From a virus, in the IMG/VR virus record IMGVR_UViG_3300025889_000467, positions 1 to 34,183 of that record: DNA of 34,183 nt. One strand, given 5' to 3'. How positions within the stretch are numbered: the first letter of the stretch is position 1; every line of letters begins with the position of its first letter. This document shows, in pieces, positions 27,101-32,783 of the stretch. The translations under genes were made by a program, and so were the position numbers. Under the pieces are notes generated by a model. That model was not told where the DNA came from and ran no database searches. It saw only the letters and a list, made by a program, of their open reading frames with translations.

Positions 27101-28257
27101 TTATCAAATCTTTTTACATCGATAAGTTCGAGTTTTTCACCCCCTGCGAGTCTTTGTGCAAATTTAGAATCTGTTTGTCCAGCAAGAAGTTGACCTGCAT
27201 CTTTAGCCGCTGCTTCGCCTTCCATCTTCAAAATTCTAGAAGCATCGGCAGCGTCTAAAGAAGCTTGTCTGACTGCTTCTAATTGTGCTTCTGTATTTGC
27301 TAAGGCGGTGGTGGTTGCAGCACCCCAATCAGCAAAATCCTGTTTCCACCCCTCAATAGGAAGTGCTGATTTTGCGATAGAGAGACCAAGAGCACCGAAA
27401 GTAAGGAGAGCAGTAGTCGGGCTTTCATTAAGTACCTCTGCGACTGACTCTGCTGCGGGAAGGAGCCCCTTTTGAAGTATTTTAATTAATCTATCAAAAG
27501 TTACTTGTAATTTTACAAAAGGATTTGCACGAGGGTTAAAGTTAGCAAACTGTTCATCTAACTGTCGTTGTACTTCTACTAATACAGCCTGACTTTTTTC
27601 ATACGTATTTAAATCTTTGGCGGCTTTTCCAATTGCTTGAGAATACCTTCTAGTAGCATTCTCTAATCGAAGTGTAATGCCTAATTCGTCCAGAAGTTCA
27701 GGCTCTGCTTTTGAAACACCTCGAACCAATCGATCAAATGAATCTTCAAAGTCTCGTCCAAGTGCTGCAGAAGCTTTTCTAGCTCCGTCAGCTAAAGACT
27801 CTAACTGTTGAGCACTAAAGCCTTTTGCAACACCAATAGCGGCCGCTTCGGAGGCTTTCTGAAAAGTTAGCATTCCGCCCGAAGCTTCTTGAAGACCTTC
27901 TGCAACTCGACGTAAACCTACCCCCGTACTCGCAGCATATTGTTGCTGACTTTCAGTAAGAATACTTACATCGGCAGCTCTTTTAAAAAATCCAAAAGCT
28001 GCGGTAATAGCAAATATATTTGCGGCTAGAGTTGCATAAGCAGGGACTAACCCTCCTGTAATACCCTGAGCCATTTTTGAAAAGTTTTTCGTAGTATTTG
28101 ACGATGCTTGAGCAGTACCTTTTAGTCTTCTGTCTGCAGTGGCTGCAGCAACGCCTACACTATTTATAGACTTACCAAGCTTTTGAGCGCTTTTTTCAGT
28201 AAGGCGCATTGTTCCATCATCGTCTACAATGATGTTTACTTTAACTTCTCTAGCCAT
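24163..28257 (-). CDS. H: Tail tape measure protein
   Basis: A 1364-aa protein that sets tail length and is ejected with DNA. The N-terminus is Ala-rich and helical. Hydrophobic stretches lie at about 65-90 (LVPAYATLAANIFAITAAFG), 452-492, 518-552 and 1212-1260, separated by long charged coiled-coil segments. The C-terminus has the motif ANGGIVNRPTLGLIGEGRMN followed by EAVVPLPDG, typical of lambda-type tape measures. It starts on a TAATG overlap with the chaperone extension, as expected for G-GT-H order. At about 1.5 A per residue the tail would be near 200 nm. A cysteine cluster (CKSCKC, about residue 1042) and a run of six serines follow each other in the C-terminal third. No lytic transglycosylase or peptidase motif was seen. 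Confidence 0.95.
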   Translation of the reverse strand: MAREVKVNIIVDDDGTMRLTEKSAQKLGKSINSVGVAAATADRRLKGTAQASSNTTKNFSKMAQGITGGLVPAYATLAANIFAITAAFGFFKRAADVSILTESQQQYAASTGVGLRRVAEGLQEASGGMLTFQKASEAAAIGVAKGFSAQQLESLADGARKASAALGRDFEDSFDRLVRGVSKAEPELLDELGITLRLENATRRYSQAIGKAAKDLNTYEKSQAVLVEVQRQLDEQFANFNPRANPFVKLQVTFDRLIKILQKGLLPAAESVAEVLNESPTTALLTFGALGLSIAKSALPIEGWKQDFADWGAATTTALANTEAQLEAVRQASLDAADASRILKMEGEAAAKDAGQLLAGQTDSKFAQRLAGGEKLELIDVKRFDKDLARVEAQIIKNGQVIKGVYKGASLEAVVAMRQALAQIVLANQQAAVKTQTIWEKTFLLMKRRFLEVKSIAIGVAKSIGGAFAFVGKQVGRVIRLVSFVGIFSLATELFGEMTTKLRGWIQSIFEFFDTGNTYIATLVGLINNLIVGFLQGISTVLSVLPIVGDAAGRFADILGESYFNIEQLAKGNITLGESFAQTGISKNLLEKEKMVAVDKEATLAAQRLQSEIESYTTALEELGRVLDSGTALQRANAMTTLNTSSIIRKAEATANKEGANREEILENLKKLYPDMAKQAALAGVVINRGIEPQTLEEFFALKYAFEGIEAVAGSAVGGVEAFKNANESLVQTLGNFKGGADNFIAVKLAIQALDRETENVNKKLSLFQGDLVDTAKEIKQRTGLTTVEIERLAVNIDILEDKVRNVKEAETALQKARLKTNKLVGKAKEIYDDQLRLIEEDIALRKLDNDITQTGLSLQIEKNPIIRAGLALQQQDQLRLLEVQKQRVAAIKEEIDQFSKLNKVIGESLLSNLSSAIQSYIQGTKSFKESLIDFTRGVAQAIADFISQLLALSILKALLPEKLEIALGLKPDPAAYKEVGKAIGDEMTRPEQTDKYKKAVEEPLKRQAKAIKDSSEDLNSSLMDTFSKASKMLHQAITDACKSCKCTGESSSSSSGETAQILASVVKAVASPSGQTGENPIGGTFNPEGTPRNMTYGQFIGTEAFGELKPMPYEGMDNNTLALGADPLGMQGSLSEQISRGIIDASAQKSSGPNVKDVLSKDSFILPSDGKQSGGFLSKIKDIFGSFKDKMGELFSGEGTFLSKLGGIFKGLFDKIGGFFSNLFGGGGVGGGGGIFSTILKGIMGFFGFAMGGIAPGGFRAYANGGIVNRPTLGLIGEGRMNEAVVPLPDGKSIPIEGNLGGGAQTNNVNVSVSVNNEGKANTTVEQDSQAGANLGRIIAAVVQEELQNQKRPGGILSPYGAS
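25090..25107 (-). repeat. Trinucleotide repeat (AGC)6 in tape measure gene
   Basis: Six perfect AGC codons on the minus strand encode six serines, just after the CKSCKC cluster. The tract keeps the frame and may change length by slippage in steps of one residue. Confidence 0.9.
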
Positions 28258-28682
28258 TATCCTTGAACATTATGAGCGTATTGCTTTCCGCCGCTTCGAG
28301 ACTTTCTTTCTTCCGCTTTTCTTTTTTGTCTCATTTCATGATTTAATTTTTCGACTTGAAAGTTTTGTATCTTTGATATAAAGAATACTACAGTCTTTCT
28401 GTCTTCAATCTTAAATAAATCTAGAAAAAATTCTATACTAGACCAATCTTTTCCGAAGTAACTTCCAGACATGCCATCCCAACGATCCGGCATATAAGAA
28501 AAGATTGTAAAAGCATTTTGAACGTCTTCTGGTAGATTGTCTAACGTTGGCGGCAGTTTATCGGGATCAGGTTCTGTCCCTAACTGCTCGCACATTGCTA
28601 AATATTTTTCTACTGAGATGCCGGAATTGAAATTGATGGCTTTTTCGACAAGCCGGAGACATTCTTCGACTTGTTCTTGGTA
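28257..28682 (-). CDS. T: Tail assembly chaperone GT extension (reached by -1 frameshift)
   Basis: The frame -1 to G is open from the slippery site at 28682 to the stop at 28259-28257. Its first ATG is at 28595 (112 aa), but no ribosome site precedes it. Translated from the slip site it reads YQEQVEECLRLVEKAI and then VEKYLAMCEQLG, which looks like real protein sequence, not a shadow. Slipping on Phe134 of G gives a fusion of 134 + 141 = 275 aa. In lambda, gpGT recruits the tape measure and tube subunits: G binds the tape measure and T binds the tail tube protein. The C-terminus is basic (RQKRKAEERKSRSGGK). The stop overlaps the tape measure start. Confidence 0.85.
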   Translation of the reverse strand, partial: YQEQVEECLRLVEKAINFNSGISVEKYLAMCEQLGTEPDPDKLPPTLDNLPEDVQNAFTIFSYMPDRWDGMSGSYFGKDWSSIEFFLDLFKIEDRKTVVFFISKIQNFQVEKLNHEMRQKRKAEERKSRSGGKQYAHNVQG

Positions 28683-29083
28683 AAATTTTCAAGGTCACCT
28701 AGAGTTTCAGTAATCCAATTATCAAAATCGGATGAGTTTTTCATTAGAATCTCTGCCTCTTCTTGCGAATAGGGCAGTTCTGAATCTGGGTCTAAGGTTC
28801 CGATATCTACTAATAGAAGCTCTTCTAAATAAGATAATCTTAATCCTTTCCACCCTTTAATGATTGCAGAAACATAATTCGTTAAAAACTTGTCTTCGTC
28901 TAAAACTTCCTCTGCTTGGTGTGTGGAACGATTGAATTTCTTATTGATGCACTTCTTGCGCAAGGCAAGAAGCTCTTCTCTTGCTAAATAACATAAATCT
29001 ACTTCAAAACCTTCCATTCCCGGAAATTCAATCGAAACGGTCATGCTAGGCTTCATTAAAGTTTTTAGAGAAATTTCACTCAT
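28610..29083 (-). CDS. G: Tail assembly chaperone G
   Basis: A 157-aa acidic, mainly helical protein between the tail tube and tape measure genes. Position and size match lambda G (140 aa). The N-terminal half has SIEFPGMEGFEVDLCYLARE, then a helix rich in Lys, and an IIKGWKGL segment of the kind seen in phage tail assembly chaperones. A GAAGG ribosome site precedes the ATG at 29083. The last 23 residues (TKNKSKN...IPASQ) are read only by ribosomes that do not slip at 28682-28688. Made in excess over GT, it coats the tape measure protein until tube polymerisation. Confidence 0.88.
   Translation of the reverse strand: MSEISLKTLMKPSMTVSIEFPGMEGFEVDLCYLAREELLALRKKCINKKFNRSTHQAEEVLDEDKFLTNYVSAIIKGWKGLRLSYLEELLLVDIGTLDPDSELPYSQEEAEILMKNSSDFDNWITETLGDLENFTKNKSKNVSGLSKKPSISIPASQ
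28682..28688 (-). promoter_or_regulatory. -1 ribosomal frameshift slippery site A AAT TTT
   Basis: In the G frame the codons are GAA AAT TTT ACC. The seven bases AAATTTT fit X XXY YYZ exactly. After a one-base slip back, TTT is followed by TAC CAA GAA, which opens the GT frame with no stop before 28257. The site lies 23 codons before the G stop, as expected from the frameshift conserved in long-tailed phage tail assembly genes. Confidence 0.85.
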
Positions 29084-29105
29084 GTATTACACCTTCTTTA
29101 TTTTA

Positions 29106-29143
29106 GTAAAATAGGGGGAGCATAAACTCCCCCAATATTTTAC
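29106..29143 (-). terminator. Hairpin terminator or attenuator after the major tail protein
   Basis: The inner stem is GGGGGAG/CTCCCCC (29114-29120 and 29127-29133) with a 6-base loop. The outer arms GTAAAATA/TATTTTAC extend it across a 2-base bulge. In the minus-strand direction it is followed by TAAAATAAAG, a weak U-tract. It lies between the tail tube gene and G and could reduce transcription of the genes downstream. Confidence 0.65.
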
Positions 29144-29182
29144 AATTATACATAAGTGATGACTGAATGTCAAGATATTTTT

Positions 29183-30358
29183 TTAAGCTGCTGAATTATA
29201 AATTACTGTTATTTCATCAGTCTTATCTACATCCCCGCTAGACGTCTGACCATGGAATGCAATATCAAGAGTTAACAAGTCTTCTACATTAATTACAGGA
29301 ATCTCTAAATGTGCCTGTGGCAAATCAAAAACAACACTTGGATTACCGACACCGCCTACATTAATACCCATATCAAACTGATTACGAACAGTTGTAGTAT
29401 CCGCAACTAGGTCTTTAAACAATTCAGAGGATCTGTTTGCCGTTGTGTCTAGATAGCAAGTAAGATTTCCTGAAATAGAACGAGTTCCTGTAATATTCGC
29501 AATAGGCTGATTTACTTTTCCAAGTTCTTCAGGAGTAAGATACGTGATATTATTTTCTAGGGTAATACTTCCTCCTGTAAGAATGACGGTATATGTTGGA
29601 ATTGGACTTACATCGGATCTTGTTAAGTCCACTGTAGAGATACGGTTTCGAATGAAGCTTGAAGTATCTATTACATCAATTTCAGTAACGCTAACTGCTT
29701 TAGAACTTGCTTCTGCAATCTCTTTTGCAAACCCAGACCACTGAAGGGTGGCGATTCCATCAATATCAAAATCCATTGTAACTGAAGTAATTACTACATC
29801 ATTTAATTGATATGTTTTACCAGGATATTGAAACTGAAGTGTCCAACCGGAAGCAAAACTTGATACGTTTGACGCTTGAAAGTTAAACGTGTTAGTACGC
29901 GTAGTTGCAGCTACTGGAGGCGAAGGCGACACTGATGAATTGTCTGTAATTGCATTTATGATTCCAGTACTGCTCGCATACGCACTGTTAGAAAAAATAC
30001 CATCTGTATAAGTATCCGCACCACAAAACATTCCCCATAAAGCTTCTTCTACTGCACGAGCCTGGGGAATATCGTTCACTAAAGGACTTGCTAATTCTGG
30101 TGAAGTAACATCTGCAACAGGAAGAAGAGCCGTTTGAGGTCTTGCATAAGTGCTAAAACTCCACTCTACCGGTGCCAAAGCATCATTAAATAGCAACCTT
30201 GCTCTGCGAGAAAATGTTCCTGCTTCATTTACTGTAATTTCAGTAGAATTGATTGCCTGACTAAAAGAGTACCCGTCCAATACTGGTATCTCCCAATAAT
30301 TCGTATTAGCAGGGTCTCCAAGAACAACTTTTACGTCTCTTGTAAATAGTAACGCCAT
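29183..30358 (-). CDS. Major tail tube protein
   Basis: A 391-aa beta-rich protein that forms the tail tube by polymerising in hexamer rings. The start MALLFTRDVKVVLG and the segment SFSQAINSTEITVNEAG are of the kind found in large siphovirus tube proteins. Its length is above the lambda V size (246 aa), so it probably carries an extra C-terminal domain. It follows the tail-terminator-like gene and precedes chaperone G, which is the conserved order. It has the best ribosome site in the block, TAGGAGA, 5 bases from the ATG, and a hairpin at its 3' end, both fitting high expression. The DNA of this gene is less AT-biased than the fibre genes. Confidence 0.85.
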   Translation of the reverse strand: MALLFTRDVKVVLGDPANTNYWEIPVLDGYSFSQAINSTEITVNEAGTFSRRARLLFNDALAPVEWSFSTYARPQTALLPVADVTSPELASPLVNDIPQARAVEEALWGMFCGADTYTDGIFSNSAYASSTGIINAITDNSSVSPSPPVAATTRTNTFNFQASNVSSFASGWTLQFQYPGKTYQLNDVVITSVTMDFDIDGIATLQWSGFAKEIAEASSKAVSVTEIDVIDTSSFIRNRISTVDLTRSDVSPIPTYTVILTGGSITLENNITYLTPEELGKVNQPIANITGTRSISGNLTCYLDTTANRSSELFKDLVADTTTVRNQFDMGINVGGVGNPSVVFDLPQAHLEIPVINVEDLLTLDIAFHGQTSSGDVDKTDEITVIYNSAA

Positions 30359-30363
30359 GTTTA

Positions 30364-30390
30364 TCTCCTAATAAAAGATTTAATCTTTTA
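30364..30390 (-). promoter_or_regulatory. Leader of the tail tube gene: AT-rich stem-loop plus strong RBS
   Basis: A perfect 8-bp stem TAAAAGAT/ATCTTTTA (30372-30379, 30383-30390) with a 3-base loop is followed directly, in the direction of transcription, by TAGGAGA (30370-30364) and the ATG at 30358. It may protect the 5' end of a processed message. It is AT-only except for one G-C pair, so stability is modest. Confidence 0.4.
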
Positions 30391-30408
30391 TCTCTAACCT
30401 ACAAAAGG

Positions 30409-30861
30409 TTAATATCGAACTTCGCAGGTTATCTCTCCGACACCTAGAGGTTCTAGTGCTCCCTCATCAGTATCTAAACTTACGATAGTAATTTGTTGTA
30501 CTGACTGAGAATTTCCATTCTGATCTTTATAGAAAAGTACAGAATTATCTTCTAAAACTGTTTCTACATCTTCGAGTAGTTTTTCTAATGCTAAAACAGC
30601 GTCTTCTTGTTGAACGTACACTCGAATGGTTACGTTCATGTATCTATCTTTATAACCGCCGCCTTGATATTGGCGAGTCTCTCCTCCAGCATTTACATGA
30701 ATTGCTGGAAAGTCTTCTATTTCGTCCCAGAATTTTAATCTAGGAAGAACATTATTATATACATTTGATCTATACGGATTATTACCGTTTATCTGCTTTA
30801 GTTTCTCAACAAGAGCATTAATAATCGCCATTCTTCTTGATGTATAATCTCTTGTGGCCAC
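30409..30861 (-). CDS. Tail terminator / tail completion protein
   Basis: A 150-aa alpha/beta protein just before the tail tube gene, where lambda U-like terminators lie. The N-terminal helix (SRRMAIINALVEKLKQING) is followed by a strand FPAIHVNAGGET, then the strand MNVTIRVYVQQED and a helix DAVLALEKLLEDVETVLED. This alternation is the pattern of gpU-like tail terminator proteins, which cap the tube and join it to the head. It begins immediately after the stop of the long neck gene. It could also be described as a minor capsid or tail completion protein of the HK97 gp10 neighbourhood; position favours terminator. Confidence 0.72.
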   Translation of the reverse strand: MATRDYTSRRMAIINALVEKLKQINGNNPYRSNVYNNVLPRLKFWDEIEDFPAIHVNAGGETRQYQGGGYKDRYMNVTIRVYVQQEDAVLALEKLLEDVETVLEDNSVLFYKDQNGNSQSVQQITIVSLDTDEGALEPLGVGEITCEVRY

Positions 30862-32124
30862 TTACAGCTCCTTTGTTACAATAAACCTGTCTTTCATATA
30901 TTGTGTAGCTAATTGGCGTACACTTGTTGAAATTATTTTTTGTGGGTCTCTTTCACGAGTAGCTAAAGAAGACCTTCCTGGCTCAAATAACTGATAGGGA
31001 TCTTGCATATAAGTATAGTTTATCTGTCTCATCCCTTCCCGAGTTTCTGTAATACTTGTGACTCGTGCACTACTCGCAAAACGGCCTGTTCTATTTACAA
31101 GTGCCGGATACCCCATATTTTTATATACTTGTTTTGGTAATAAAGCACTCAATAATGCCACCAGTCTAGAAGGGCTTTCTTTAATTACTTTTTTCTTTGT
31201 TCTACCCTTAGCAATACTAGGGGAAGGCAGTCCTACAGGAACTTTTTCAAAAGTCATAAACTTAGAATAATTTGAAGCATTTTTTCTAGGTTTTTTTGGC
31301 ATACCAAAAACAAATATGTTTCTAGCAGTTTTAAACTTTGAAAAAATTTTATATTCTATATCGTCTCTAACTCTTTCAACTTTGCTTTTACTACCTTTTT
31401 GATTCGCTAAATCCCTACTTTCTAACCATACCTGTAAATCTTTTTCTAGGTCTGCACGTATTCTTGCAAAGTCTGTTGCTTGCTTTTTATCATTAATACT
31501 TTTTGGACCTAAAGTAATTTTTACATAGCCATCATATTTACCGCTTTGATAGTATGTAATTTTATACTGTTCTATTAGTTGGCGCATTTTAGTATAGTAT
31601 GCGCTTCCAACAAAACTTGTAAATCTACTATTTGAAAGGGCATCAAAATACGCTTCTAATCGTGCAGACCCTACTGTAGTATTTCCTTGATGTAATCTTA
31701 CTACTTGTCTGTTAAAAACAGATTCTGATAGCTCTTCGCCTAGTTCTGCTTCTAAAGAGCTTCTAGCTGCATTTCTTATAAGCTTCCAAACAGTATCACT
31801 ATTTTTTGGTAAATCAAAGTAAAGATTATGAGATGTTACTCTTTCCCCGGCAGATAGTCCTATACCGTTTCCCTTCTCAGACTGTAACTCTAACCAAGCT
31901 TTTATCTCTTTAAATACTTTACTTACAGCGTTATTTAGTTGTCGATCTGTAGGAACTACTTGACCATCCGTTGCGGCTAGTACTCCTTCTTGAAAAGCCA
32001 TTTTCATAAGCTTTCTATTCAATCGAATTTTTTGCTTATTTCTATCTACAGCTCTTCTTAAAGGTTTATCCCCTAAATCTTTATCAAGTTTTGCTAAAAA
32101 AGCGTCTAAACTTTTTTTACTCAT
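30862..32124 (-). CDS. Putative neck / head-tail joining protein (long, basic)
   Basis: A 420-aa Lys/Arg-rich protein between the connector and the terminator. Residues about 1-310 are helical and highly charged and match no family that I recognise. The last 90 residues (ALVNRTGRFASSARV, INYTYMQDPYQLFEPGRSS, ISTSVRQLATQYMKDRF) resemble small HK97 gp10-type or gpZ-type neck proteins, with the NRTGRFxxSxRV turn. It starts with a 4-base ATGA overlap with the connector gene. I infer a head-completion or joining role with an added N-terminal region. The assignment rests on position and this weak C-terminal resemblance. Confidence 0.5.
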   Translation of the reverse strand: MSKKSLDAFLAKLDKDLGDKPLRRAVDRNKQKIRLNRKLMKMAFQEGVLAATDGQVVPTDRQLNNAVSKVFKEIKAWLELQSEKGNGIGLSAGERVTSHNLYFDLPKNSDTVWKLIRNAARSSLEAELGEELSESVFNRQVVRLHQGNTTVGSARLEAYFDALSNSRFTSFVGSAYYTKMRQLIEQYKITYYQSGKYDGYVKITLGPKSINDKKQATDFARIRADLEKDLQVWLESRDLANQKGSKSKVERVRDDIEYKIFSKFKTARNIFVFGMPKKPRKNASNYSKFMTFEKVPVGLPSPSIAKGRTKKKVIKESPSRLVALLSALLPKQVYKNMGYPALVNRTGRFASSARVTSITETREGMRQINYTYMQDPYQLFEPGRSSLATRERDPQKIISTSVRQLATQYMKDRFIVTKEL

Positions 32125-32732
32125 GAGATTCTGTACATGTCCAGAACTCTTCGAATATGGTCTGGAAAGCCTGGATCGCTTCTAATAGAAGAAGAGGGCA
32201 CTCCTTCTCGAGTCGCAGTTCCAATAGTCTGTCTCTCTTTGTGTTCGTTATTATGGTAGTAAGTAATAATATCACCAACAGCAAGTTGCAAGTCTGCAGG
32301 TATTGTAGCATAGCCTGCCTGATAAACTACTTTTACCGAACCTACACCTCTTGGAAAATTTCTATAAGCTCCGCTCTCATTAGTTCTAAAAATAGAATCT
32401 GATACTCTATCTAAATACCAAGAGTACTGAGCCGGAGAACCATTACCATCTGCAAATAATTCTGTATACTCGGTTCCTTGCGATGATCTCTCAAAAACTC
32501 CTATAACCGAAATAACAGGACTTTGCTTTAATTGAACTACATAAGTATCCCACTGAATATTAAACTTTTCTTCATATCCAGGTGAGCCTACATAAGCATC
32601 AAACTCATTATTACAATAAGTTCGGACAAGCTGACTTACACTCGTAATTAGCGTCTCAAATTTATCGTCGTACTGAGTAGAATTTATGCCTTCTAAAAGC
32701 TTATACTCATCTAATGTAATTAAATCGGCCAT
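32121..32732 (-). CDS. Head-tail connector protein, gp6-like adaptor
   Basis: A 203-aa protein after the capsid gene. The start ADLITLDEYKLLEGIN and the helix FETLITSVSQLVRTYCNNEF resemble HK97 gp6/SPP1 gp15-type adaptors that bind under the portal. The centre has a strand region and PVISVIGVFE, and the last third (VKVVYQAGYATIPADLQLAV) is the pattern PADLxxAxxxxxxYxxN typical of this family. It is about twice the size of HK97 gp6, as in other phages with an extra beta domain. It overlaps the next gene by 4 bases. The ribosome site is weak (GAGAG), so translation may be modest. Confidence 0.78.
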   Translation of the reverse strand: MADLITLDEYKLLEGINSTQYDDKFETLITSVSQLVRTYCNNEFDAYVGSPGYEEKFNIQWDTYVVQLKQSPVISVIGVFERSSQGTEYTELFADGNGSPAQYSWYLDRVSDSIFRTNESGAYRNFPRGVGSVKVVYQAGYATIPADLQLAVGDIITYYHNNEHKERQTIGTATREGVPSSSIRSDPGFPDHIRRVLDMYRIS

Positions 32733-32750
32733 TTAATCTCTCAAAAGGCT

Positions 32751-32770
32751 TGGGAGCCCGGAGGCTCCCA
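32751..32770 (-). terminator. Strong hairpin terminator after the major capsid gene
   Basis: An 8-bp perfect stem TGGGAGCC/GGCTCCCA with a 4-base loop, followed on the minus strand by AGCCTTTTGAG. It lies in the 51-base gap between the capsid stop and the connector start. It would allow high capsid message relative to the genes downstream. Confidence 0.7.
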
Positions 32771-32783
32771 TCCTAAGTAGTTT

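Noticed and set aside
28257-28595. Independent gene starting at the first ATG of the T frame
   Set aside because: There is no ribosome site, and the frame is clearly coding for 29 codons before this ATG, up to the slippery site. Frameshift expression explains it better.
32117-32311. 64-aa minus-strand frame overlapping the connector gene
   Set aside because: Out of frame with the 203-aa connector gene, which is far better supported.
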